The position numbers were made by a program, and so were the translations under genes. The notes under the pieces are model-generated. The model ran no database searches. It was not told where the DNA came from and saw nothing but the letters and a program-made list of their open reading frames with translations. Below are positions 1 through 6,600 of a stretch of 15,994 bases of DNA, in pieces. Numbering within the stretch: the first letter of the stretch is position 1; the number at the start of each line of letters is the position of its first letter. The DNA is from Bacillota bacterium (lineage in GTDB: Bacteria; Bacillota; Clostridia; Christensenellales; Christensenellaceae): the NCBI GenBank assembly GCA_023393165.1, contig JAEWMJ010000031.1, positions 1 through 15,994 on the forward strand. The letters are read 5' to 3'.

Positions 1-60
1 CTGGTAGCTTGAACAACTCCATTCTAACGGAAAGGTGATTTTTTGTGTAACTTTTGCCAT

Positions 61-85
61 CCACCCGCATAGCGGGTGGTTTTTT
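61..85 (+). terminator. Rho-independent terminator of an upstream gene
   Basis: A perfect 8-bp stem (CCACCCGC at 61-68, GCGGGTGG at 72-79) with a 3-nt loop is followed by six T. It should end transcription arriving from the left. The gene it serves is outside the window. Bases 3-38 can be read as the last codons of a frame ending in TGA, but 11 codons are too few to identify. Confidence 0.8.
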
Positions 86-131
86 GTTTCGTACGCTGCG
101 CGTACTCAACGGACTAAAGTCACAAAACAGA

Positions 132-160
132 AACGCCCTACCTTTAAAAGGAAGGGCGTT
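132..160 (-). terminator. Terminator downstream of the NlpC/P60 gene, probably bidirectional
   Basis: AACGCCCT (132-139) pairs with AGGGCGTT (153-160). An inner CCTT/AAGG pairing is separated from it by one A/A mismatch. On the minus strand the stem is followed by a T-rich run broken by single C and G bases, about 25 nt past the stop codon of the cell-wall hydrolase gene. On the plus strand it is followed by five T, so it can also back up the terminator at 61-85. Confidence 0.75.
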
Positions 161-184
161 TTTACGATAATTTTTTATCCTGTT

Positions 185-1624
185 TTACAGCGGCCTGCGT
201 CCGCAGATAAAATTGCTTGTCCAGTAACTGGATGAGAATATGTTGGTGGATACGATGATCTTGCCGTTGCTGGAAGATGCGTTTACGCACTGTCCGTCGC
301 CAAGATATATTCCAACATGGCCTGTTAAACACACGACGTCGCCTCTTTGCAATCCCTGCATGCTGTCGATCCGCGTATATCCGGACTCAGCCCAACCATA
401 GGACGTCATATAGGATATTTGATTGCCGCTTGCCTTCAGCGCATAATATACCAGACCCGAGCAATCGAATACATCCGGACCTTTTCCTCCCAGTACATAA
501 CCCTTTCCAACCTGAGCCATAGCTGCATTTACAAATGCCTCTACGCCGCCCGAATTGGCCGGCGGCGCCGATTCGCCGCCCGAATTTCCGCTGTCGCCCG
601 AGCTTCCGCCGGTATCCGTGCTTCCGCTGTTATCCGAGCTTCCGCTGGTATCTGTGCTTCCGCCGTTGCCCGAGCTTCCGCTGCTATCGCTGCCTCCGCT
701 TCCGTTGTTATTTGAGCCGCTGCTGTCACCTTTACTGTCGTTTTCGCTGCTTTCTTCATCTTCCGAAGACGACTTTTTTTCACTGTATTCCAGCGAAGGT
801 TCCGCATCCTGTGAATACAGCGCCTCCCTGGTATCCGATCCAACGTTGCCGTCTTCCGTGAGGCCGTTCATACGTTGGAAGTACTTCACCGCTTTGGTGG
901 TGGACGGCCCGAAATTTCCGTCTGCGGTTACCGAATAGCCCAATTCGGAAAGCCTTTGCTGAATGGACTCAACATCCGGCCCATCGGCTCCTTCGGAAAC
1001 GGTATACTTTTTTGCATTGTCCGAGAAAAGCAGCTCCTGCGTCTCTACGCTTGCAATACCGTCTACAGGAAGTCCGTTCTTTCGCTGGAAATATTCAATC
1101 GACTGTGTGGTGATGGGGCCAAACTTTGTTGTCGGCTCGTCGTTCTCCATATAATCGAGATCCATTAAACGCTGCTGAATCTCAGCCACAAAAGGATCTT
1201 CCATACCGGACGATAAAACCGTATAAACGGGCTCCGGAACAGGCGTCGGCGTTGGGGTTGGGGTTGGGGTTGGCGTCGGCTGGGCAATTTCCGTCAATTC
1301 CGATACCAATTCCCCCTCCGTAGCCGGAGACGGCTCGGGAGTAGCCGAAGGCGCCGCATTGGCTGACGCCAGGTTTATTTCCTCAATTTTAGCAACCTCG
1401 TTTGTATTGGCTGCCGTAGCAAATATTAATGGAATAGTTAAAGTCAGAGCTACAGCCGTTGCAATAAAAGCAAAGTTTCTCTTTCTTAATCTAAAATGCA
1501 ATTTATGTTTTGGCTGCTGCCCTGCGTCCGCAGACGTTTCAATTTCATTTTCTATGAATATTCGCGGCTGCTCCTTTATTCTGTCTGACTCAAAATCTCT
1601 ATTTTTTTCCACAATTTTCACCAA
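185..1624 (-). CDS. Membrane-anchored NlpC/P60 peptidoglycan hydrolase with two PG-binding domains
   Basis: The predicted product is a 479-aa cell-wall endopeptidase cleaving peptide stems of peptidoglycan. Residues 1-50 are charged and probably cytoplasmic. Residues 51-72 form one hydrophobic segment (uncleaved signal or anchor). A Thr-Pro run lies at about 116-129. Two peptidoglycan-binding type 1 repeats lie at about 143-200 and 213-271, each with a QQRL...GY and FGP...YFQ pattern. A Ser/Gly-rich linker spans 276-360 and an NlpC/P60 domain 361-479. Catalytic Cys388 sits in DCSG and His436 in GHVGIY; the third polar position is probably Asn448. The start is uncertain: TTG at 1624, GTG at 1621 and GTG at 1612 are all in frame and no strong ribosome binding site is visible. 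It is a single-gene unit with its own promoter and terminator. The domain call is firm; the exact bond cut is not known. Confidence 0.93.
   Translation of the reverse strand: MVKIVEKNRDFESDRIKEQPRIFIENEIETSADAGQQPKHKLHFRLRKRNFAFIATAVALTLTIPLIFATAANTNEVAKIEEINLASANAAPSATPEPSPATEGELVSELTEIAQPTPTPTPTPTPTPVPEPVYTVLSSGMEDPFVAEIQQRLMDLDYMENDEPTTKFGPITTQSIEYFQRKNGLPVDGIASVETQELLFSDNAKKYTVSEGADGPDVESIQQRLSELGYSVTADGNFGPSTTKAVKYFQRMNGLTEDGNVGSDTREALYSQDAEPSLEYSEKKSSSEDEESSENDSKGDSSGSNNNGSGGSDSSGSSGNGGSTDTSGSSDNSGSTDTGGSSGDSGNSGGESAPPANSGGVEAFVNAAMAQVGKGYVLGGKGPDVFDCSGLVYYALKASGNQISYMTSYGWAESGYTRIDSMQGLQRGDVVCLTGHVGIYLGDGQCVNASSSNGKIIVSTNIFSSSYWTSNFICGRRPL
582..707. repeat. 36-bp tandem repeat coding the Ser/Gly/Thr linker
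   Basis: Units starting at 600, 636 and 672 each begin with GAGCTTCCGC and are 36 bp long; a half unit lies at 582-599. Each unit encodes 12 residues of the GSSxxxGSTDTx type. The period is a multiple of three, so gain or loss of units would change linker length without a frameshift. Confidence 0.8.
1237..1279. repeat. Thr-Pro microsatellite with telomere-like G-rich strand
   Basis: This stretch codes for alternating Thr and Pro between the membrane segment and the first PG-binding repeat. On the plus strand, which is the template strand for this gene, it reads GGGG TT GGGG TT GGGG TT GG at 1254-1273, a potential G-quadruplex. Confidence 0.75.
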
Positions 1625-1654
1625 TATTCTATATTTATTCGGAATTAGTTACAT

Positions 1655-1682
1655 TTTATAACAAAAAGTCCCATGTTGTCAA
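1655..1682 (-). promoter_or_regulatory. Sigma-A-like promoter of the NlpC/P60 gene
   Basis: On the minus strand there is a perfect TTGACA -35 box (1677-1682), a 16-bp spacer and TATAAA (1655-1660). The predicted start near 1648 gives a leader of about 25 nt. This supports a translation start near 1624-1612. Confidence 0.8.
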
Positions 1683-1763
1683 TCGTTATTTAACAAAATT
1701 AATACTTTCGTAATATTATGGTAATATTTAAATTAAATCCGGGATGGATTATTCCCTATTAAA

Positions 1764-1772
1764 TGGTATACT
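1764..1772 (+). promoter_or_regulatory. Extended -10 promoter of the VOC gene
   Basis: TGGTATACT matches an extended -10 (TGn plus TATACT, 5 of 6). No good -35 box is seen 16-18 bp upstream, which fits an extended -10 promoter. The expected transcript starts near 1779, about 50 nt before the ATG. Confidence 0.5.
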
Positions 1773-1781
1773 AAGGATAAG

Positions 1782-1799
1782 ATTTGCATGGATGCAAAT
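1782..1799. promoter_or_regulatory. Perfect inverted repeat just downstream of the VOC promoter (operator candidate)
   Basis: ATTTGCATGGATGCAAAT has 8-bp arms around a central GG. It starts about 3 bp after the predicted transcription start, a position where a bound repressor would block RNA polymerase. In RNA it could only form a poor hairpin because the loop is two bases, so a DNA-binding site is more likely. Confidence 0.5.
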
Positions 1800-1827
1800 A
1801 ATAAAAGAGAAAAGTGAGGCCGATAAA

Positions 1828-2190
1828 ATGAAATTTTGCTGGTGCACCATACAGGTAAAAAACCTGGACGAATCCCTCAAATTCTATCAGGAAATTGTAA
1901 AACTGCCGCTGAACAAACGGTTCTCTGCCGGTGAAGGCGTTGAAATTGCTTTCTTAGGCGAAGGCAATACGCAGATCGAACTGGTCTGCAACAGCCATAC
2001 CGGTCCAAAAGGCGCCGGCGAGGGCATATCCCTCGGATTTGAAGTGAAGTCTCTTGACGACATGATGAACTTTGTACATGAAAAAGGGCTTAAGATCCAT
2101 AGCGGCCCGTTTCAGCCGAACCCGCATACCAAGTTCTTTTTTGTTTTAGACCCTAACGGCGTTGAGATTCAGTTTGTGGAAAACATGTAG
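1828..2190 (+). CDS. VOC-superfamily (glyoxalase/bleomycin-resistance fold) protein
   Basis: The product is a 120-aa single-module vicinal-oxygen-chelate protein, the usual size for this fold. The beta-alpha-beta-beta-beta pattern is visible, with the conserved ending DPNGVEIQFVE at 108-118. The ATG at 1828 is chosen because GTGAGG (1814-1819) lies 8 nt upstream; the frame is open further upstream, but that part overlaps the promoter. Aligned by eye to E. coli GloA, the four metal positions are Trp5, Glu51, Ser68 and Gln115, so three of four ligands are missing and ordinary glyoxalase I activity is unlikely. It is a single-gene unit between its own promoter and a terminator at 2238-2276. Substrate unknown; binding or resistance roles are possible. 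Confidence 0.88.
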   Translation: MKFCWCTIQVKNLDESLKFYQEIVKLPLNKRFSAGEGVEIAFLGEGNTQIELVCNSHTGPKGAGEGISLGFEVKSLDDMMNFVHEKGLKIHSGPFQPNPHTKFFFVLDPNGVEIQFVENM

Positions 2191-2237
2191 CTTTTTTTAC
2201 AGCATATATTTTCCGATAAAAATGCCGTTCAGACTTG

Positions 2238-2276
2238 ATACCGGCCGGCCCTGAAAAGGGTTGCCGGTATTTTTTA
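2238..2276 (+). terminator. Terminator of the VOC gene
   Basis: ATACCGGC (2238-2245) pairs with GCCGGTAT (2263-2270), and an inner CCCT/AGGG stem is closed by a GAAA tetraloop. A T-rich tail follows from 2270. The opposite strand lacks a T-run, so it works on the plus strand only. Between this and the GNAT stop there is only a short GCCTTT/AAAGGC inverted repeat (2298-2313). Confidence 0.85.
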
Positions 2277-2387
2277 TTTCTGAGATATAAGCAATTCGCC
2301 TTTATTCAAAGGCTCTCAAGCTTCCAATTATGGTCGGAACCCTGGGAATGGTATATGGAATCAAACAATACGGAATAGCGCTTTTTT

Positions 2388-2825
2388 TTATAGCCACTGA
2401 ATAAATCCCGTCTTGTCTTCCCTATTGTACCCGGCCTGCTCGTAAAACCTCAGAATGGATGGATCCTTGGATCCGGTCAAAAGCATTATCTTGTAGCAGC
2501 CCGCTTCCCTTGCGATATCCCTTGCAAAATTCAGCACGGCCGCGCCGTATCCTTTTTTTCTGCAGCCTTCCTCCGTTATTACGTTCTCAATAAGCGCGTA
2601 CGGCCGCTGGCCGTGCGTAAGGTTTAAAATGATGATGCAAACGCAGGACGATACGATGCGTCCTTCCACTGTTCCTAAAACGATATGATGGTTTTTATCC
2701 GCCAGAATGTCTTTCCAGATTGATCCGATACGTCCGTCCCTTTCCGGCATCGGATTATCGTGCAGTCCCGTATATAATTTTAAAAGTCCGTTTAAATCTT
2801 CTCCCTGAGCTTCCCTTATGATCAT
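2388..2825 (-). CDS. GNAT-family N-acetyltransferase
   Basis: The product is a 145-aa acetyltransferase predicted to move an acetyl group from acetyl-CoA to an unknown small molecule or protein. The acetyl-CoA binding motif A is clear: ENVITEE, then Arg89-Lys-Lys-Gly-Tyr-Gly94, followed by a helix. The C-terminal motif B is present as PSILRFYEQAGY at about 122-133. The ATG at 2825 has GGAGGG about 11 nt upstream and gives a normal full-length GNAT. An in-frame ATG at 2876 would add 17 residues but has a weak ribosome binding site. The frame stays open much further upstream, but that part is antisense to the CBS gene and is not coding. It is transcribed away from the CBS gene. Substrate cannot be inferred. 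Confidence 0.88.
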   Translation of the reverse strand: MIIREAQGEDLNGLLKLYTGLHDNPMPERDGRIGSIWKDILADKNHHIVLGTVEGRIVSSCVCIIILNLTHGQRPYALIENVITEEGCRKKGYGAAVLNFARDIAREAGCYKIMLLTGSKDPSILRFYEQAGYNREDKTGFIQWL

Positions 2826-2886
2826 ATTTTCTCTGCCCTCCGTTGGCCCGATGAAAACGGTATTCCTTTCTTCCATATTTCTTTGA

Positions 2887-2925
2887 TCAATATTCCCGCA
2901 TGCGGCTGTGTTTGCGTTCAGGCAT
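2887..2925 (-). CDS. Possible 12-codon leader ORF of the GNAT gene
   Basis: ATG at 2925 is preceded by GGGGGAATT and opens a 12-codon frame (MPERKHSRMREY) ending in TGA at 2887. It starts about 20 nt downstream of the predicted transcription start near 2945 and ends 62 nt before the GNAT ATG. It is not in frame with GNAT. Its size makes chance a real alternative. Confidence 0.2.
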   Translation of the reverse strand: MPERKHSRMREY

Positions 2926-2951
2926 AATTCCCCCGTATACCAAATTAAATA

Positions 2952-2980
2952 ATTATCTATCATGTTATAATGAGTTTCAA
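2952..2980 (-). promoter_or_regulatory. Promoter of the GNAT gene with palindrome over the -35
   Basis: Minus strand TTGAAA (2975-2980), a 17-bp spacer and GATAAT (2952-2957) form a good sigma-A-like promoter. The -35 lies in a perfect 12-bp palindrome, TTTCAATTGAAA (2975-2986). The same palindrome gives a TTGAAA on the plus strand, with a weaker ATAAAT 17 bp on, so divergent initiation is possible. Confidence 0.6.
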
Positions 2981-2986
2981 TTGAAA

Positions 2987-3166
2987 GTGTACCTGTTATA
3001 TGCATAAATAAAATCCGTTTTCCGGTGCAGATATATTCTACCATAAAACAATCGTATATTTCCAGCTTCCGCCGGACACCTTTTTTAGGGCTCCCGGCTG
3101 CTTCCATAAAATAAAATATGCACGTGTAACATTTGTTTAATATTTTGTTAATAATTAAAGGTGCGG
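2987..3166. other. AT-rich spacer between the divergent GNAT and CBS genes
   Basis: The gene-free stretch between the GNAT start (2825) and the CBS start (3285) is about 460 bp. Apart from the promoters and the short ORF listed separately, this part shows no credible coding frame. One weak inverted repeat (GCCGG near 3070, CCGGC near 3093) and an extended -10-like TGGTAGAAT on the minus strand near 3040 are visible. Neither is strong enough to assign a function. Confidence 0.5.
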
Positions 3167-3196
3167 TTGATTCGGCAGAGAAAAATATGTTATAGT
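3167..3196 (+). promoter_or_regulatory. Promoter of the CBS-domain gene
   Basis: TTGATT (3167-3172), an 18-bp spacer and TATAGT (3191-3196) preceded by TGT form an extended -10 promoter. Start near 3203 leaves a leader of about 80 nt. The leader contains AACCCT (3212-3217) complementary to AGGGTT (3235-3240), so it may fold. Confidence 0.65.
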
Positions 3197-3284
3197 GGAT
3201 ATAGTAAATGCAACCCTGAAAGGCCGCAAACTTAAGGGTTTTAAAAGATTTGCACCGCATTAAGCCCATGCAAGAAGGAGCGTC

Positions 3285-3701
3285 ATGAATATACTTTTTT
3301 TTATGCAACCTAAAAACGATATAGCTTATATATACGACCACTATTCCCTGAGGCAGGCGATAGAAAAAATGAAGCATTACGGATATGCCGCCATTCCCAT
3401 TATCGACGATACAGGGAGATATGCCGGAACGCTGAGCGAGGGCGATCTTTTGTGGGCGGTAATGGATCAGGACGCCCAGGATAATCACAGCCGGGAACAG
3501 TTGCTGGTCCGGGATATTGTCCGCAGCAGGCAGAATACTCCGGTAAACGTCAACGCCGAGATCGAAGACCTGCTGCTTGCCGCAATGAACCAGAACTTTA
3601 TACCGGTCACCGACGACCGCGGCCTGTTCATAGGTATCGTTACGCGCAAGGATATCATGCAGTATTATTATGATAAAACGCACTCTTCCGGACAGGACTA
3701 A
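3285..3701 (+). CDS. Stand-alone CBS-domain pair protein, possibly CbpB-like
   Basis: The product is 138 aa made almost entirely of two CBS motifs, at about 9-60 and 75-128. Each has the typical AIPIIDDTGRYAGTLSEGDLL or FIPVTDDRGLFIGIVTRKDI pattern. CBS pairs bind adenosine nucleotides. Length and layout resemble Bacillus/Listeria CbpB (YkuL), a c-di-AMP-binding regulator of the Rel enzyme, but this is a by-eye resemblance and a generic nucleotide sensor is equally possible. The start is supported by AGAAGGAG ending 4 nt before the ATG. It has its own promoter and converges on the purine operon, sharing the terminator at 3719-3746. No membrane segment or fused catalytic domain is present. Confidence 0.88.
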   Translation: MNILFFMQPKNDIAYIYDHYSLRQAIEKMKHYGYAAIPIIDDTGRYAGTLSEGDLLWAVMDQDAQDNHSREQLLVRDIVRSRQNTPVNVNAEIEDLLLAAMNQNFIPVTDDRGLFIGIVTRKDIMQYYYDKTHSSGQD

Positions 3702-3718
3702 ATCTGAATACTAAAGAA

Positions 3719-3746
3719 AGGCATCCAAACAGAATGCCTCTTTTTT
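3719..3746. terminator. Shared terminator between CBS gene and pur operon
   Basis: AGGCAT (3719-3724) pairs with ATGCCT (3734-3739) around a 9-nt loop. On the plus strand it is followed by C and six T. On the minus strand it is followed by TTCTTT, about 25 nt past the purD stop. It can serve both converging units; the plus direction is stronger. Confidence 0.75.
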
Positions 3747-3763
3747 CAATTTAAAAGAAATTT

Positions 3764-5020
3764 TTATTTAATCCCAATATCCCGCCTGTATTGCGCGCCC
3801 TCAAACCGAATCTTCTCTACGTTTGCGTAGGCCTTTTCACGTGCGGCCGGGATATCATCGCCCCGCGCCGTCACTCCCAGCACTCGCCCGCCGTTTGTGA
3901 CGAGAGCGCCGTCCTCCTGCATTTTTGTGCCGGCGTGAAATACGACAACGTCCTTATCCACGCCATCCAGACCGGAAATGGGCAGACCCTTTTTGTACGC
4001 CTGCGGGTAACCGCCCGAAGCCATTACCACGCATACCGCGCTTCCCTTTTCAAATTCCAGTTCCAGCTTATCAAGCTCTCCTTCGATCACGGCTTCCATG
4101 ACCGCAAGCAGATCGGTTTTCAGAAGCATAAATACGGACTGCGCTTCCGGGTCGCCCAGCCGGGCGTTGTATTCGAGTACCTTTGGGCCGTTTTCCGTCA
4201 GCATCAAGCCAAAGAATATGACGCCTTTGAAAATCCTGCCCTCCGAGCGGAGCGCTTTTACCGTGGGCAGTATGATTGTGCGCATTACCGTTTCTTCTAT
4301 TTCCCTGGTGTACTTGGGCGAAGGCGCAAAAGTGCCCATGCCGCCGGTGTTGAGCCCGCGGTCGCCGTCCAGGGCGCGTTTGTGATCCTGCGCCGAAACC
4401 ATGGGACGGATCGTTTTGCCGTCGCAGAAAGCAAGGATTGAAACCTCAGGCCCTGTCATGAACTCCTCAACGACAACCTTGTTCCCTGCATCCCCAAACT
4501 TTTTATCTTCCATTATTTCCTGGACCGCGTCTCTCGCCTGCTGCAAATTTTCGCAAATTAAAACGCCTTTTCCGAGAGCCAGTCCGTCGGCCTTGACAAC
4601 CGTAGGAAACTGCGCCCGTTCCAGGTAAGCGTACGCATATTCCGGATGTTCGAACACCTCGTAAGCAGCGGTTGGAATACCGTATTTTTTCATAAGCTGC
4701 TTGGAATAGCTTTTGCTCCATTCGATCTCCGCGCAGGCCTTTGTGGGTCCAAACGTACGGATGCGGTTTTTCAAAAGCTCGTCCACCATCCCAAGCGCCA
4801 GGGGATCATCCTGCGCAACGATCACAAGGTCTATCAGGTGCTGCCGCGCCCATATCACCACGCCCGCCACGTCCGTAACGGAAATGGGCACGCAGGCGGC
4901 GATTTGTCCAATGCCCCCGTTCCCCGGCGCGCAGAAAATTTCCGCATCCGGATGTGATTCTTTTATCTTCCATATAATCGCATGTTCGCGTCCGCCGCCG
5001 CCAACTACCAATATCTTCAT
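3764..5020 (-). CDS. purD: Phosphoribosylamine-glycine ligase (GAR synthetase)
   Basis: PurD joins glycine to phosphoribosylamine using ATP, step 2 of purine synthesis. The 418-aa ATP-grasp protein has the N-terminal GGGGREHA (7-14), the ATP-grasp VVKADGLALGKGV (141-153), NTGGMGTFAP (224-233) and the metal/ATP site LEYNARLGDPEAQ (282-294). ATG 5020 is chosen because the protein then begins MKILVVGGGG like the family; upstream in-frame ATG 5059 and TTG 5062 would add 13-14 unrelated residues. The ribosome binding site is weak (GGAAA about 7 nt away, AAAGGA further). It is the last gene of the operon, 38 nt after purH. Residues 69-77 read AQDDPLALG where E. coli-type enzymes have a GPEAPL-like motif, a variant I believe occurs in other Clostridia. 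Confidence 0.97.
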   Translation of the reverse strand: MKILVVGGGGREHAIIWKIKESHPDAEIFCAPGNGGIGQIAACVPISVTDVAGVVIWARQHLIDLVIVAQDDPLALGMVDELLKNRIRTFGPTKACAEIEWSKSYSKQLMKKYGIPTAAYEVFEHPEYAYAYLERAQFPTVVKADGLALGKGVLICENLQQARDAVQEIMEDKKFGDAGNKVVVEEFMTGPEVSILAFCDGKTIRPMVSAQDHKRALDGDRGLNTGGMGTFAPSPKYTREIEETVMRTIILPTVKALRSEGRIFKGVIFFGLMLTENGPKVLEYNARLGDPEAQSVFMLLKTDLLAVMEAVIEGELDKLELEFEKGSAVCVVMASGGYPQAYKKGLPISGLDGVDKDVVVFHAGTKMQEDGALVTNGGRVLGVTARGDDIPAAREKAYANVEKIRFEGAQYRRDIGIK

Positions 5021-5058
5021 TTTTTGTTTCCGTCTTTCCTTTTTTATAGGGCAGTTCA

Positions 5059-6600
5059 TCAATGTTTAAAATGGCGAATTCCGGTAAACACCATGGCTAT
5101 GCCGTACTCGTCGCATTTTTTAATCGAATCCTCATCGCGTATGGAACCGCCCGGCTGGATGATCGCCGTAATTCCTGCCTTTGCGGCAACTTCCACGCAG
5201 TCGTCAAACGGGAAAAATGCATCCGAGGCCATTACGGCGCCTTTGCACCGCTCCCCGGCGCGCTCGATCGCCATTTCGGCCGCCCAAATGCGGTTGGTCT
5301 GTCCCGGCCCCATGCCGATGGACGCGCCGTCTTTTGCAAGCGCGATCCCGTTGGACTTCACGTGCTTCACCATGCGGAAGGCAAAATCGAGGTCGCGTTT
5401 TTCCTGCTCGGTCGGTTCGCGTTTGGTAACGGTCTTCCACTCGCCGTCAAACACCTTATTGTCGGAACTCTGCACCAGAAGGCCGCCCAGCACCTTTTTG
5501 GCATCCATATTAGTATCCTTGATTTTGGCTGCGATATCCTTGAGTTCCAGAACGCGGAGGTTCTTTTTTGCACACAGGATCTTCAGCGCTTCTTCCGTAT
5601 AGGAAGGCGCTATCACGATCTCCAGGAATATTTTTGCCATTTCCTGCGCGGTTTTTCCGTCAATTTCGGTATTTGACGCCACTATTCCGCCGTAAATGGA
5701 TACCGGGTCGGATTCGTATGCCTTTAAGTATGCGTCAAATACGGTCTCCCCGGTACCTACGCCGCACGGGTTGGCATGTTTTACTCCCACAACCGTGATC
5801 CCGCCAAATTCGCGCAGAGTATCCAGAGCGCCGTTTGCATCGTTAATATTGTTGAAAGAAAGCTCCTTGCCATTGAGTTGCTTCGCATTCACCAGACTGC
5901 CGGCGACAGGCAGGGGCTCGCGGTAAAAGCAGGCAGACTGATGCGGGTTTTCGCCGTAACGCATATCCTGAACGCGTTCGTAGGTAAGCGTCAGCTTTTC
6001 GGGATAACCTTCCGCTCCGGACTGCCCCCGAAGATAGTTTGCAATCAGGGCGTCGTATGCCGCGGTATTCTCAAACACCTTGGCGGACAAATAAAACTTG
6101 GTACTGCGCGATACTTCCCCGTTTTCCTTTAATTCGCCGATCACTTTTGCATAGTCTGCGCTGTCTATTATCACTGCGACATCCTGCCAGTTTTTTGCCG
6201 CAGCGCGCAGCATGGTGGGCCCGCCGATGTCGATATTCTCTATTGCTTCCTCGAGCGTCACGTTTTCCTTTAATATAGTCTGTTTAAACGGGTACAGATT
6301 TACCGCAACCACATCGATGGGATCAACGCCCAGCTTTTTGAGCTGCTCCATATGCTCAGGGTTTCCACGCATCGCAAGTATACCTGCGTGTATATTCGGA
6401 TGCAACGTTTTTACCCGTCCGTCCAGGCATTCCGGGAACCCCGTAACATCCGAAACGTTAACCACGGCAACGCCGTTTTTCTCCAGTTCCCGCTGTGTTC
6501 CGCCGGTTGACAGGATCTCAAAGCCAAGGCCCGCCAGATCCTTGGCAAATTCTACAATTCCCGTTTTGTCAAAAACGCTTAAAAAAGCACGTTTAGCCAT
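5059..6600 (-). CDS. purH: Bifunctional AICAR transformylase / IMP cyclohydrolase
   Basis: PurH performs the last two steps to IMP: formyl transfer from 10-formyl-tetrahydrofolate to AICAR, then ring closure. The 513-aa length is normal. The N-terminal MGS-like cyclohydrolase domain carries the STGGT loop (31-35) and GRVKTLHP (61-68). The transformylase domain carries RYGENPHQ (214-221) and the catalytic Lys274-His275 in KHANPCG. The ATG follows the purN stop directly (TAAATG), and its strong AAAGGAGG ribosome binding site is made by the last purN codons, so the two are probably translationally coupled. Confidence 0.98.
   Translation of the reverse strand: MAKRAFLSVFDKTGIVEFAKDLAGLGFEILSTGGTQRELEKNGVAVVNVSDVTGFPECLDGRVKTLHPNIHAGILAMRGNPEHMEQLKKLGVDPIDVVAVNLYPFKQTILKENVTLEEAIENIDIGGPTMLRAAAKNWQDVAVIIDSADYAKVIGELKENGEVSRSTKFYLSAKVFENTAAYDALIANYLRGQSGAEGYPEKLTLTYERVQDMRYGENPHQSACFYREPLPVAGSLVNAKQLNGKELSFNNINDANGALDTLREFGGITVVGVKHANPCGVGTGETVFDAYLKAYESDPVSIYGGIVASNTEIDGKTAQEMAKIFLEIVIAPSYTEEALKILCAKKNLRVLELKDIAAKIKDTNMDAKKVLGGLLVQSSDNKVFDGEWKTVTKREPTEQEKRDLDFAFRMVKHVKSNGIALAKDGASIGMGPGQTNRIWAAEMAIERAGERCKGAVMASDAFFPFDDCVEVAAKAGITAIIQPGGSIRDEDSIKKCDEYGIAMVFTGIRHFKH

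Noticed and set aside
91..105. GTACGC-TGC-GCGTAC hairpin between the two left-hand terminators
   Set aside because: Short stem with no T-run or coding context; it may be part of the terminator region but supports no separate call.
582..707. CRISPR-like spacing of the 36-bp units
   Set aside because: The units abut with no unique spacers and encode a Ser/Gly linker in frame, so this is a coding tandem repeat.
194..1534. 14-bp direct repeat CCTGCGTCCGCAGA at 194-207 and 1521-1534, flanking the hydrolase gene
   Set aside because: A single 14-bp match is expected about once by chance in a window of this size, and both copies are inside coding sequence.
2330..2404. Small hydrophobic ORF beginning MVGTLGMVYG on the plus strand
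   Set aside because: No ribosome binding site at proper distance, and it overlaps the end of the GNAT gene; probably chance.
2826..3683. N-terminal extension of the GNAT frame to 431 aa
   Set aside because: The extension is antisense to the well-supported CBS gene and to AT-rich spacer; the ribosome binding site and family length point to the start at 2825.
5021..5062. Upstream PurD starts at 5059 (ATG) or 5062 (TTG)
   Set aside because: They add 13-14 residues with no family similarity and no ribosome binding site; PurD proteins begin at the MKILVVGGGG segment.
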